Source: Morchella semilibera (lineage: Eukaryota > Ascomycota > Pezizomycetes > Pezizales > Morchellaceae). From it: a DNA stretch of 64,000 nucleotides. The DNA lies in NCBI GenBank assembly GCA_009192285.1, contig WBVU01000009.1, positions 2,356,001-2,420,000 on the forward strand, in the 5' to 3' direction. The notes under the pieces are model-generated. The model ran no database searches. It was given only the letters and a program-made list of their open reading frames with translations, and was not told the DNA's origin. Positions 35,227-48,500 of the stretch are shown here, in pieces. The translations under genes were made by a program, and so were the position numbers. Position 1 is the stretch's first letter; every line of letters begins with the position of its first letter.

Positions 35227-38200
35227 CTGCGGGCTTGCATTAAGTGGGTGGGTATACGGGGGGCGGAAGCTTTTGGTAAGTACTTCAAAGAAAAAGACTA
35301 TTAGGAAAGTGACTGATTTTGTCAGGGAAATGGGTGGGCAAGTGGAAATAGAAGTATCATTTCAGGGGTTTTCTTTATCGTTACTTGTATACAAGTATCA
35401 CAATCCTTTATATAGTGTCATGTAAAAGCGAAGATTTGAGATGTGTATCTTGGGGTACTTGGGGATGGGATGAATAAGATGTAGAGTTATCTTCATAGTT
35501 CTGATATGACGCTTGCTTCCACTTCATTTTTTATATTCCCACAAGCTGGTCTCTCTTGAGACAAGGCTAGCTTTGGCATAGTGTAGAAGGGACATTGTCT
35601 TGGTCTCGAGAGTTGAGTTTATAGGTTGGGTGAATTTTGTTCTGACGCACTCGGTCACACCACATGCTGTAATGCCGAGCTGTATTGGTGCTCTAGATTG
35701 TTTGCTGGTGGTAGGGTCGGAGGTTAATTTGGGCGGCGTATTTGAGGATACGGGGCTCGGATGTATGTTATCGCCCGTCAGCGGGTGCGGGTGCCGCAAA
35801 GCCGAGATCGAACGCCTCCCCGAGAGTAGTGTATTGAGGTCCTAGGATTAGAAGATGCCTTGCATATTTATATAGACATATATCTAGCATGCCAAATCAA
35901 AAGAACGTCAGGGAAGAGGAAGTTCTTCTCGTGAACCACTCAGTGTAGTTATAGTGTAATGGTTTACGTATATCAAGCTCATTAGCAGGATATCACCCCC
36001 TATGTATATAGTATCTAGTGACTTTATAGCCGTCATCGTTTATAGCGGGTTGCTAGATAAAGTCCAACATCCCCACGTGACCACCAGTGGTGGTTACAGA
36101 GAGGAGGCCGTCCAGATTTTAATCGGAGGCCTAATTGGGCGCGGCGGAGTCGGTTATATCCAAGCAGTAGACACAGAGTGTTCACGCCCAGATTGGCGCC
36201 CAATCAACACTCCTGACCCTGTACCAAACTAACGCCTAGTCTACCCACCTAAATGAGAACTTCTATAGGTATAGGGTGGAGGCATAAGCGGGTCAAATGA
36301 TTGTTATTGAATACTCTGAGGGCGGGGTTGGGCTTTGAGATATCACGCCCTCTGCTTCTTCTGCTTGTACGCCCCCTTCCCCCCCGTAGCGCTCCACCTG
36401 CGCCCCTCTTCTCCCCGCTGCGATTTATCGTGGCGCGCCATCGCTGTCCAGATATGAGCCAATGAATGGTCGAGCAGCAAAGTGTACATACCCGTTAGTT
36501 AGACCTACATGGTGGTCAGTGTCGTATTGAACTACGACTCTGCGACCCCCCAATCTTCCTAGTACATGTGCACCATGATTTAATTAAACAATCGTGACTT
36601 GAAATCGATATCCATCATACACAAAGGTAGTATACATGTATGTACTCTCAGGGCCGTCTTGATAGGCGAAATATAAAATTCATCAGAGGATAACTGAGTC
36701 TCAATTTAGCAGAAAAGCTCTTGAGCACATGATATATCTGTTAACCTTACAGCACTTTTCGACCCCGGCCCCACGCCAAATAGGTGCAGAAGTACTGCCG
36801 CATCCACGTGTCTGCGATCTCCTGGGACCACCCCCAAACAGTACAAGATGGCCCCCCTGGTTCGCGGGCCAATTTTGCAAGGGTTATGTACATATTGCAT
36901 GGAGATAGAACATTGGCCGAGTTACATGTACCTACTACCATATATTCTCTATCTAACAGGGAATTAAATAGAAGATGATATTACGTGATAAAACAGTAAG
37001 ATATGTGTTGTAGGATTAGAGGAGAAGACTTGCGGTGGCTAAAGAAGGTTGCTCGGCGGTCCCCAACCACCTGCAGTGAACCCGCACGGTGAAGGTTACC
37101 TGTTCACGCAAGTTATAATGGAGGGACCACCAGGGTTCAAACGCAGCTATAGCGTAAATTATGGTATAAGGAGGCTACGGCATCTTTGTGCGGGACATTG
37201 GACGTCATCTCTTGGCAGAAAAAAAACCATTAACCCCACTAACCCCACATCACCCACCATCATCGCCATCTCCCCCCACAATCACCAACACTAGCATCGT
37301 CACCATCATGGCGAACTAACCACTGGTTCAGATGAGTTCAAGGATGCGTAAAGAGCTTGCCCATTTGGAAAGGGTCAAAGAGGGGAATGATAGAAACATT
37401 GTCAATAGGAAAAATGGGTACGTAAATCCCTCGAAAATGACATATGACCTCTCTTCCAATGGAACGTTTGGCGGGATAGGTGTGAACTAGAGTAACCATT
37501 GAATAGGTTCCGCAGTTGCCACTGGAAGGCTTATGGGTACAACGCTGTGATTCCAGTACCCTATCCTTTGAAACTGCACTAAGGATCTGTGCGCAGATTT
37601 ATGTGTGAGGAGAGGGTGGATAATCATTGTCGGTTAGTAGAGGCCCACTATGGGCACTTCCTAAACGCGAGACCAAATGTCTGGGATATCTTGTCCAGCA
37701 CCGCTTCCCAGTTAAAGGCTGTTAAGAGCTGTGACCCTAATCAGCCTGCTGGCTATACGCCGCTATTGTACGATTCGAGACTTCTATAGAAGAAAACAGC
37801 CGCCAAAGGAGAGAGTTCTAGAAGAATGCTTGAGGTTCAACACCGCAACTGTGCCTGATGAGGTTCCCTACTGGAAGATAATGTCGCAACTCGTATATGC
37901 GAAGCACAACCTATCTGAAACAGCGTACGCCCTTAACGTTGTGTCTGTAAAGCATATCAAAGAGTTCCCAGTCCCAACTCCGGCCGGCCACAAGGCTCTT
38001 GATATCGATCGTATCGAATGCGTGGCGTACAGCGCCACACTAACACATGGCTTTGAGGATTTGCGCATCGGTATCTAGTTGGGCTTCGTGTTAATTTGGG
38101 GGTATTCGTTTCTTGAGTAGAAAGAGGGCAAGATAAAGTCGCGGTGGTTGTGGATAAATGCGATAAGATCTGGTTTCTTTGGCCTCCGACTATTGGGAAT

Positions 38201-38776
38201 GAGGGAGCATTCTACAAGAGATGGGTTTAGGGCACAGCTTATAAGCGATAACACGAATAGAGACCTAAAAGGCCATTCTCGCTTCCTGGTTGGTATTATA
38301 CAAATGGACCGTTGACAGCATTGGGGAGAGGACGATAGTAGCTCGGGTGGGGAATCGAACTCTGATCACCACTAGTCTGGAGGGGACCCTAGAGAATCAT
38401 AATGAAAGATCCAAAAGAAAACCTAAGATGAGACCAATTACAGAATCTAACTCAGATCCTTTTAGAAGATTTAAAATAGACTCTAATACCGAGTTGGCAT
38501 ACAAAGTGGCCGGATTGGATGAAATAGAATGATATTCACGTGAAGCTGGGGTTAGAGCCCTCCTCGTGAGATTTCACGGTTTGTCTCACTTACGACCTCT
38601 TAAACACGTCTATTATCACTATAATACCTATCTAGCAGTTAAGGTCAATGATGTGTAGAATATCACGATCCTCTCCCTAGTGCCTTTCCATCTCCTAAGA
38701 CTACCTGTAAACGTTTAGGCCCTTACGAATCTCGCTACATATTACCATGCTTTTAAAAACACCCCAATAGAAATCG
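35227..38776. other. Intergenic stretch with possible decayed coding pieces
   Basis: No intact gene is supported. Between about 37589 and 38540 there are three neighbouring plus-strand ORF pieces (one reads FNTATVPDEVPYWKIM and VKHIKEFPVPTPAGHK) without clear splice sites; the stretch DKCDKIWFLWPPT near 38137-38190 faintly recalls fungal JmjC-type proteins and is followed by stops. TACATGTA palindromes occur at 36633 and 36923. Confidence 0.4.
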
Positions 38777-41700
38777 TTATACCATCTCGGCTAGCCCTTC
38801 CCTAGCTTTCTCCACACTTAGCTCCAACTCCTCTGCGTCGGTCAATCTTCCCATTCTTCTGCAGGTCCCTGCCAATCTTAAACTAATTGATAATGTATCA
38901 GGATGCCATTTGCCATTCACTCGGATTCGCTTTTCTAAAACTTCACTCTCTAGGGTACCAGCTTCCTCCCACCTCTCTTGGCAAGTAAAGCTCGTTGCTA
39001 GGCTCTCCATGGCTCTCAAAGTATCAGGGTGTTCGTTCCCAAGTTTCTTCTTGCTCTCCTCAATTACTTGCAGGGTTAGAGCCACTGCTTCGTCCAAACG
39101 CCCTTGATACCGGAAGGTGGTGGCTAGGGCATGTTTTGCTGCGATTGTCTTGGGGTGATCACTCCCTAGATGCACCTCGTACGTCCTGAGGGCTAGACGC
39201 TCCAGCTCCTCCGACTCTGCGTATCGCCCTTGACATCGGTATGTTGACGCGAGGTTCAGCTTCGCGGATAGTGCGTCAATGTGCTCCTCACCCTTTATCC
39301 TCCCCGTAATTTCAACTACCTCTAACTCTAGTTCCTCTGCTAGCTTCAAGCGTCCCTGGCCGCGATATGTTGCCGCCAGACCAGCCATTGCAATTAATGT
39401 GCTTGAGTTTTCCTTGCCGAGAGCTTTGCGACTATCATTGAATATCTCTAAATACATCTCTTCGGCTTCAGGCAACCGGCCCTGGTCCAAATGGAGGGCC
39501 GCAAGCTCACTCATCGCAGCTGAAACGTCCGGGTGTCCTTTTGTACTCTCTAGCCACTCTTCACCTTCGACGGTTGCTAATCTCTCCTTAATCTTGTCTA
39601 GGTGCTGTGGATCTTCCCGCGCGGATATTTGAGCCCGTTTAGTTATCACCTCTAGTTGAATTGCTTGGGCCGTCTCCGGTTGTGCATGTCCGTTGTAAAC
39701 TGCTGCTAGAGCCTCCATTGAGCGCAAGGTATTATGGTGCTCATGGCCAAGTTCTCGTATATTTCTCTCTACAACCCGATGTCCGAGCTCTTCAGCCTCC
39801 TTCCATCTCCCTTGGCTATCATAAATTGTGGCCAAGTGCGTAATAGCCTTCAAGGTATTCATGTGATTCGGGCCAAGTACCGCTTCCATCTTGTCAATAA
39901 CTCTGAGATTTAGCTCCTCCGCCGCCTTCCATTTTACCTGACCTTGGTTGTAGTAGCTGACCATTAGATTTGCCATTGATACAAGTGTCTTTGGATGTTC
40001 TTCCCCGAGGTGCCGCCTGCGAATATTCCATACTTGAAGCTCGAGCTCCTCGGCCTGTGTATAACGACCTTGCGCTCGGTAGGCCTCTCCAAGCCAATCT
40101 ATAGAGTCAACCCATACGAGAGTGGTGGGGTTGCGCATTTCCGCGACTGGCTGTAAGTATTTCTTCACATTATAGCGTACTATGTCGATGTGTTCCATGA
40201 TACGGTCCTCAAACTGCCACTGAAAGACACGTCTAAATCCTGGGTGCTCTAGAGCATTCCCAACAAGGATCGTAGCTTCCGTTGCCTTACCGACACTGTC
40301 CTCCTCTTCCAAACGCTCCCGTGCCCATATGTGAACCAGTGGGTGTATATAAAAGCTCTCTTCGCCCCGCTGGCCCTTCCGCTTCACCAAGGAGTAAGAG
40401 AAGAGTAATCTTAAGTAGGAACCAATCTTGAGGTCTGTTCGTACCATATGTTAGATGTTGCACACTATTCTTATAATCTTACATACCATCTTCTTCCATT
40501 TGCTTCCCACGCCGCAACATGTCTTCCCATCACCTCTCATTCGACAGGAAGGAGCATAGTAGTAGGAACTCGGCAGCTTCCATGTTCTCACTCCTGATTG
40601 CCGCGAATGAGATTTCCCATGTAGTAAATACAGAGCGATCACCGTAACTCCATACAGAGTTAGGAGGTGTTGTACTGAGTAATGTGCGGAAATTGGTCTC
40701 GAAGAGTGTAAGATACTTTTCGATAGTGATCATACGCGCTGCAATGTAGGCACCAGCTTGGTCGATTCCTAGCGGAAGGTACCCAAGCTTTTCAACGAGC
40801 TTTGCGGCAGCCATCTCATCTGGATGACTGTTAGAGGGTGTTCTTGGACCCAATTTTACCCGCCTGACGCAATATGGAACGGTTATTGGGTTCGAAAGAT
40901 ACCATACCATCTTTACTAGCTGGGTTGAACCCCAGCTGTGCAGTCCTCAAGAGCAAAAGCACCGCCTCCGGCTCCGGCATCTCTTCTACCTCTATTCCCG
41001 TGCCAAATCGGGCGCATTCCCGTCTTCTGCTTGTCATGATAACTGTACCATGTGTGGGGGATGGGATAAAGGAGTCTATATCAAATGATTCAAGATCATC
41101 TACGTTATCAATAACGAGAAGCCAGGACCGATTTCCTTCCCGTGTAAACCACCTCTTTACTCCTTGAACAATACACTCTATATGCTCATCTTTAGTCGAC
41201 ACTCGGCCTTTATCATCTACAGCACCCTCCATTCCAAGTAGCTGGGCAATCCGGGAATAGTCAGTGCCAGCCGGTGCACTGCCTTTATGATGTTCTATGA
41301 GCCTCTTTGTTATTGAACGAAATCCCAACATTGTTCTCTCCTCGGTGGCTGCGCTAACCCAAAAAACGGAGGTGTACTCTCGCCCTTTGCGATATATGTA
41401 TTCCAACGCTGTTTCTGTCTTACCGACACCACCTGTCCCATAAAGTACCACAATGTTTGCGGTAAGGACCTCATTGAAAAGCCTCGTTAATATTAGCTCT
41501 CTTCCGGTGAAGGCTGGATTTCGGCGGTAATCTAGCTCAAACGGAAGGTCGTAGGCAATATTTATCAAGTCATTCGCCGCGTCTATGTATGGTGTACCTT
41601 TCAGCGCCAGAGATAATAACAAGGACGTCCACTTGCTTTGCCGACATCCTCAATACAGGTAGGGTGATCAAATACCTCTCATTCTTCTCCATCGTTGCCA

Positions 41701-42889
41701 TTTAATTGTAACATCCGCTGAAGCCTTTTCAATCATGAGAGTAATGCATGCTGAGATTCGTCGGAAACCATCGTCCTCAGCTGACCTGAATTTAATCATT
41801 CCATTGTGATCACCATGTATAGCAATAACCTCAGCATTTGTAGCGCCAGGAACAACAGCAGAAGCTCTTGGTACAATCTATATAAGGTCAGTCTCCCATT
41901 ACCTGAAAGTCTAACCCCCCACCACCACCACCACCATGAAACCCTGACCCCCTCGGGAGCCTCTCTCTGTAACAACTCACCATTCTATTACCAAATATTG
42001 GATGTTTTGTTTCGTATGTTTCATAGAAAAAACAAGTATCAAAGTCCTTCGCGATACGTGTATACTGCGTCAACTGTTGCTGCAGCCACGCCGAATCTCT
42101 CTCGAGGCCCTTGTAGACATCACTGGTGTGGGTAAACATTGAGGCTGCATTCAGGAAGATCTGTTTCCACTGGAAGCTATCTGTCCCTTGGTGCGGCACA
42201 CCAAAAAAGAGGACACCGTACGTCGACAGTTCTATTGCCTTGTGGTGTTCAAGATCGCCCTCCCCAGTGGAGTGAGAATGTATGAGAGCCTGCAGGTTGG
42301 TGTCAAAATTCTGTGCAAGACGTTAAAAACTAGACTTACACTTTTAACAATGATTCCCCCAATACTATGAGCAAGGAAGATTATCGGTCGCTCATCTGTC
42401 TGGGTTCTTCGTCTCTCTAAGCTGAGATCTGCTACCAAACTGATTGCGTGATCAAACAGAGTCTGACAACTTATTGGGGTGGGCCCAAAGGTCCTGCTGT
42501 CGTAGCCCCATGTTAAGATTCTTGAATTTGTGCTGACCTTACCAAGCTCGTCCCGTAACCAGAATACCCCATTATCCGCTATCCAAGACTTCTCGCGGTG
42601 GCCATCAAGCCCATGTACAGCAACCAGACTAGAAGCCATTGGGTCAACGAGGAATTCACCATACCATTTCAGAAAATCATCCATACTCAACGACGGGGTC
42701 CATTCCAGAGTAGAGTAACTTCAGTCCAAAAGGCGGTTCCTGAATGCTCCGGATGGAAGCCGCTTGAGGTGTTGACACCCGCAGTGTAGGTGGTCGGGTG
42801 ACTTCAGTTGTGTTAGGCCTCACCACTCGCGCTGGGGGGTTGTCCTCCTCCCCCTTAACATTTTTCTTCTTTCTGCAAAGAAAACACAT
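38777..42889 (-). pseudogene. NLR-like receptor: alpha/beta hydrolase, NB-ARC, kinesin-light-chain-type TPRs; one in-frame TGA
   Basis: Seven exons: 42889-42687, 42628-42340, 42289-41981, 41877-41676, 41597-40908, 40819-40487, 40434-38777; phases all match and the total is 1,228 codons. Start MCFLCRKKK. The hydrolase part has DLVAVHGLDGHREKSW across the first junction, LAHSIGG near 155, VKSALIHSH across the second, and FFGVPHQGT. NB-ARC follows: LPFELDYRRNPAFTGR, Walker A YGTGGVGKTETA (about 387-398), Walker B LLVIDNVDD, MTSRRR, and GYLPLGIDQAG. The C-terminal 450 residues are nine or ten 42-residue TPRs (LGEEHPKTL, LGSDHPKTI, LGNEHPDTL). Codon 661 is TGA at 40532-40530, between SNER and WEDMLRRG. 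The frame continues normally on both sides, so a single Trp TGG to TGA change is the simplest cause. If real, it removes the TPRs. Family knowledge: such proteins act in recognition and cell death. Confidence 0.8.
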
Positions 42890-44917
42890 TGTTGGTGGTG
42901 TATAGCGTAGATGTGTTTGGACAATCCTCAGCGGGGAAGTCGCGCCTGCAGCTGATTAACTGAGACAGCCACGAAACAAACACATGCCAAGCCTACCACA
43001 ACCGGAGTCTAAAACCCACACCTTGTTGCAAACAGGCCAAAACGGAGTTTTCACCCTTGTAAACTCCGTTTCAACGATCCTTTTGTTAGGGCTGGATCCT
43101 TGGAAACTCCATTTTGTCTGGTTGCCAAACAGGCCCTAAGGCTTTTCGCCGCTACATCAAGAGTTAAAATAAGAACTGAATTTCATGAGGACAATCTAGG
43201 CCCATGTAACTACAATTGTTTCTCTAAAAATATTTGTTACTATTGAGGACTTGCACACAAATCCCATGTTTTTCCACCCCGAAAGCCTTTTAACGTGCAG
43301 GCTACGACCCTAGACATGCTACATACCCCGCCAGACTTGAGAGGTGTCCGCAGGTATTCTACTCATCCGCCTTCCTACATCCTAACCTCTCCTACTATTA
43401 TAATACTACTAAACCCATTTCATCTAAGTAATGCCCCCATTACTCAGACACTGATCCAACAGCCCGTTATGGAAATGCCGGTATTGTCTGTAAATATGAA
43501 TAGCCCAGGTTCAAAGGTCGAATCTAAGTGGTTTTAGTGGTTCCCAGACTCCCGCACCACCACGTATTACTCTGTGGAGGGTTGCTATTGAAAACCTTCA
43601 CCATCTCGATGGTAATGTTCTATCTATTTTTACTTTCATTTCAATTTCTATTTCAATTTCAATTTCAATTTCTTTTTTTTTTATTTTACTTTCAGCTTTT
43701 TATTTTTTTGGGGGTTTTTTTTTTTTGGGGGGGGGGGTTATGTTACTGTGAGGGTCTTTCCTGGCGGGTGCTTGACCAATTGAGAATTAGGTTGGCTTTG
43801 TGGATGGCGGAGTAACTTAGGATGGGTAGATATATTGGAATTAAATCGAAGAGGGGAATATCGTATACAGTTAGCTGTGTGGCGTTATGTGGCGTGGACA
43901 AAACAAGAAATACGTCTTCCCAGGACGTCACTCCTGGCTATACCCAACCTCCAATTGTAGTACCATAGCTAATCTCACGGCTGCAATCTACCGTGGCTCT
44001 CACCTCCCGAATTTTCTTTCTCTCTCCTACATCTCCCAACCGCGGAGCCTTCTCCGCTCTCACCAAGGTGCTCCGCTGGCCAACAGAGCGCCCTATCCAT
44101 CAACATCATGGAGGGGGCGACCCGTTAATCAAGCAAATACAAAGTGGTACTCTCCGCAGGGAAAAGTCCTTCCAGCAACGTACCAACCCCATGGTAATGG
44201 CACCAGGAAGGTATTGTCAGATTTTTGCCACAACTATTGAGAATCAGATAAATGATGCCAAGGGGTAATTGAGGAGGGAATTGTAATAATGTAACCTACC
44301 ACACAGCGCGTCTGTAAAAACCTTAGTCTCGTGCCCATCCCCTGTTTTGGTGTGGTTAGTATTTTTGTATTTTTATTAGTCCACACCAGTAGGGTCTGGA
44401 GCATTATCTTTCCGGCATACTTCGGAAAAAGTCCGGACATTCTCCTTTTCCTCCGAAATACCAAAATGAGTTCGAAATATGATACCGGAGTGCGAAATGA
44501 GTCCAAAATATGATACCGGAGTCAAAATATGATACCGGAGTGCGAAATGAGTCCGAAATGTGATATAAAAGTCCGGATTGTGATATAAAAGTCCGAATTG
44601 TGATATCGGGGTCAGAATAAACCTTAATTCTCCCGCCGGAGACTAAAAAAACTTTATTTTTGTATGTAAAAAAGTTCCGGCAGCCCCTCGGCCTCCAAAA
44701 CGGTGCTAGTATTCCCGAAAAAAGGACTGGTACAAGCTTTTTGGGTAAGCACACCAGACCCTTCCGGTATTGAACAATAAATAATAATAAATATCGATGG
44801 GGTCTGGGGACGAGACTATAAAAACCTATCCAAACCTTGTTGATAAACGCAACTGGGGGCGCCAGGTTATATCATCTTTGTCTTTTGTGGTGACACTGCC
44901 CATATTGTATGCATTAC
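42890..44917. other. Intergenic stretch before the retrotransposon
   Basis: No gene seen. A duplicated phrase (GGAGTTTTCACCC... and GAAACTCCATTTTG near 43035-43125), ATTTCAATTTC repeats and T/G homopolymers at 43620-43740, and a degenerate minisatellite at 44462-44617 are the notable contents. ORFs near 43.9-44.3 kb have no recognisable domain. Confidence 0.5.
44462..44617 (+). repeat. Degenerate minisatellite (GATACCGGAGTGCGAAATGAGTC-type units)
   Basis: Units of about 20-30 bases built from AAATATGATACCGGAGT and GCGAAATGAGTCC repeat and then drift to GTGATATAAAAGTCCGGATT over about 155 bases. Confidence 0.7.
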
Positions 44918-45494
44918 TGTTACGGAGCAACGCGGAGACAACAGGCAAGAGAGCCGAGGTACACAACCGAGGCAGGAACGAAGACGAGGACGAGGAACGA
45001 GGACGAGGGAACTTAACCGAGGAGCAGGGTTGTAGGGCAGAGGGTCCAGATGGCCTCTCTGACAAAGACGTAGAGACGAAGATACCAGTAGACGACGCGG
45101 ACTACGGTCATGGACTATGGACGAGGCGAGACGAGGCGAGACGAGACGAGACAAGACGAAGCGAGGCGAGGTACTATGGAAGACCCAAGGGGATCTTGGC
45201 AGCGACTATGGTTATGACGTAGTATATTCAGAACTAAAGACACAAGACGAAACGAAACTAAACCGTAGGGTTGACAACAGGAAGAACACGTAAGGAAAGA
45301 AAAGAAAGAAAAAAGAACAAAAGAAAGATCCGTAGCAACGTATATATACCCCTCCTAATCCCTGTACAGTCATGACTCATAACATCGTGTAACGGAAACC
45401 CATAGAAACTCCAAGAACCCAAAAGAAACCTTATCCCCGAAAACCCAGTCTCCAATATCCTCCACCTCCGCGAAGTCCGTAGTACGCCGTGATA
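44918..45494 (-). repeat. LTR (3' LTR in element orientation)
   Basis: 577 bp, differing from the other LTR at two transitions (C/T near 44933, A/G near 45070). It contains purine-rich GAGGCGAGACGAGAC runs on the plus strand. Confidence 0.95.
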
Positions 45495-45514
45495 GATTAG
45501 GCCCTCCTTCAGGC

Positions 45515-48500
45515 CTAACTCCTGATAGGCCTAGGCTTGCGTGGATACCTATCATGAAATTCCCTAAGCAAATCGGGGGAATGTTCTAAGTCCTCGGGGG
45601 GTTGCCATGAGGGCTCGTCATAACCCAAATACCGAACCAAATATTCCAACTTCCCATACCTCCTGCGAGAATCCAAAACTTGTTCCACCTCCCACTCTTG
45701 TTCGCCTTCGATTTCTATTGCTGGGGGCGGGGGTTGTATCTGACCGGGGACGGGATTACTAGGTGCGAGAGACAGAAGGGACACATGGAAAACAGGATGA
45801 ATTTTCATCGAAGCGGGAAGGTCAAGTTCATAAGCATAGGGGCTAACCATCCGCTTAATCGTATAGGGACCTATGCGTTTCCAGTCGAGTTTCTTCGAGG
45901 GCCGCTTAGTCTCAATATTCCGAGTCGAAAGAAACACTTCATCTCCGATAGCATATCTGGGGGCGGGAATTCTATTCCGATTTGCTGCATCCTCATGAAT
46001 CTTCTGAGCCCGAGCCATTTCATCACGCAGGAACTCATAAACCTGGGCCATAGTTCTGGCCATACCATTCGCCTGATCCTCATTGGTTGTCTTTCCATGC
46101 TGTAACGGCGCAAAGGACATACGAGGACTCCTCCCATAATTAGCCTGAAACGGGGACATCTTGGTGGTCTCGGAGACGTGATTATTAGTCGCGAACTCTG
46201 CCATCGAGAGATACTGGGTCCAATCATCCTGTTGATACGAAACATAGGCTCGGAGGTACTGTTCCATTATGGCATTAATCCTTTCAGTCTGCCCATCTGT
46301 TTGTGGGTGAAAGGCGGTACTATAGCGAGGAGCAATCTCGAGACGGGAACATAAGGTCTTCCAGAATTCGGCCGTAAACTGAGTGCCACGATCTGAAACA
46401 ATAGTTTCGGGGAGTCCATGAAGTTTCCAAACCGAATCGAGGTACATAGTCGCAACATCCCTGGCATTTGCCTCCTCGGTGCAAGGTATGAAATGGCGCA
46501 TCTTTGTTAGACGATCCACCACAACCAAGATTGCATTAAAGCCATTGCTTTCCGGAAGTCCTGTTACAAAGTCCATAGATACATCGGTCCATGGGCCTTT
46601 AGGTACAGCCAGAGGTCGAAGAATGCCTTGTAAGGCACTGCGAGAAGCCTTGCTACGGGAACACACGTTGCAGTTCCGGACATATCGATCGACATACTTC
46701 CTCATATTTGGCCAGTAGTAATTCCGGCTGAGGAGTTCGAGAGTCTTGGCACGACCTGGATGTCCTGCGGAGGGTTTATCATGATGATCCTGCAAAAGAC
46801 GAAGCTGGAGATCATTGAACTCAGGGACATAAATGGCCTGGCGGTACAGAAGGAATCCGTCCTCCGTTTCCGTGCATTCAGCAAGGGAAATCTTCTTCGA
46901 ATGTTTAGTGCCATTACGGAGCATCGTCAGAACTTGATTTGGAAAACTGTCTTCTTGGTAAGCTTGGATCAACAATTCCTTCACGGTGGGCATTCCTTCA
47001 GCGGGTTCATTTGTCAAAGAACCCGTCAACAAACTTAGCTTAATCCTTGATTCCAAATTCTCCTGCTTCAAAACCACTTGCGACTGATGAGCCAACCGTT
47101 CGTCCCCTTCCTTTGGCAAATCCTTTGACCTCCGGGTAAGTGCATCCGGTTTTCCTCCTTGTTTCCCTGGCCTAAACTGAATAACAAAATTAAATCGGGA
47201 CAGGAATTCTGCCCAGCGGGTCTGACGCCGATTTAACAACTTCGTGGACATAAAGTATTCCAGATTTCTGTGGTCGCTTAGCACCTTAATAGGGAAGCGG
47301 GACCCTTCAAGGTTCGCACGCCATTCCTCAAAACTTCTAACAACTGCCAACAGCTCCTTATCGTAGATCTCGTAGTTGCATTCTGCCGGGGAGTGTTTCT
47401 TGGAGAAGAATGCTACCGGGTGTAGAAGTCCGTCATTACCATACTGCGACATGATACCAGCGGAGACATAATCTGAAGCATCAGTTTCCACAATCACTTC
47501 TTTTTCAAAGTCAAAGTGGGCGAGAATCGGAGCCGAAGTAAATGCATCTTTGAGCTTCTGAAATGCCTCCTGCGCCATCTGGGACCATTCGAACTTTACA
47601 TTCTTCTTGGTCAGGGCGGTAAGTGGAGACACGACTCGGGAGTAGGCATAAATAAACCGTCGATAGAAGTTCGCAAAACCTAAAAACTCCTGGACCTCCC
47701 GAAGCTTAGTGGGTATTTCCCATTCCTTCACTGTCGACACTTTGCTGGGGTCCATCTGTATTCCTTCCGGGGTAACAATAAGGCCCAGATATTTAGTCTG
47801 CTGCACATAAAACTCGCACTTCTCAGGTTTGAGATGGACGCCGTGGATCTGAAAAACCCTTAGAATCTCCCGGACATGTTGCTTATGTTCTTCTAGGCTC
47901 TCAGAGTAAATTAATACATCATCGAGATAGGCCGTGGCGAAATTATCCAAATAGGGACGTAGAAGATCATTAATCCAATGTTGAAACGCGGCGGGAGCAT
48001 TAGTCAGTCCGAAGGGCATCACATTATACTCAAAGTGTCTATAGCGGGTCCTAAATGCCGTTTTCCACTCGTCGCCTTCTTGTATCCTAATCTGATGGTA
48101 TCCCCAGCGAAGGTCCAGCTTGGTATAATACTTCGCCTTGGAGAGGCGAGACAAGGTTTCCGGAATTAACGGCAGAGGATGTCGGTTCTTAACCGTAATC
48201 TCGTTAAGCTTCCTATAGTCCACACAAAGTCGAAGAGAACTATCGGATTTCTTCATAAACAGGACTGGGGCACCGGCGGGGGATTCGGAGTAACGAATAA
48301 ACCCTTTCGACAGGTTTTCCGTAATATAGTCCCTAAGGGCCTGTAGCTCCAAACGGGACATACCATATAGCGGACCGAATGGAGGAATCTTCCCATCCTG
48401 CAAGACTATTTTCAAATCGTGAGGACGGTGCGGCGGCAAGGCGGTGGCTTGGCTTTCCTGAAACAATGACCTAAACTCCTGAAGGTCCCTAGGTACATGA

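Noticed and set aside
35935-36000. tRNA-like A box (TAGTGTAATGGTTTACG)
   Set aside because: No matching B box or cloverleaf pairing downstream.
37130-37160. Second tRNA-like B box (GGTTCAAACGC)
   Set aside because: No A box at a suitable distance on the same strand.
42311-42339. 29-base intron in the NB-ARC gene
   Set aside because: Too short; the next acceptor (CCTGCAG) gives a 50-base intron in the same phase and the expected VKSALIHSH junction.
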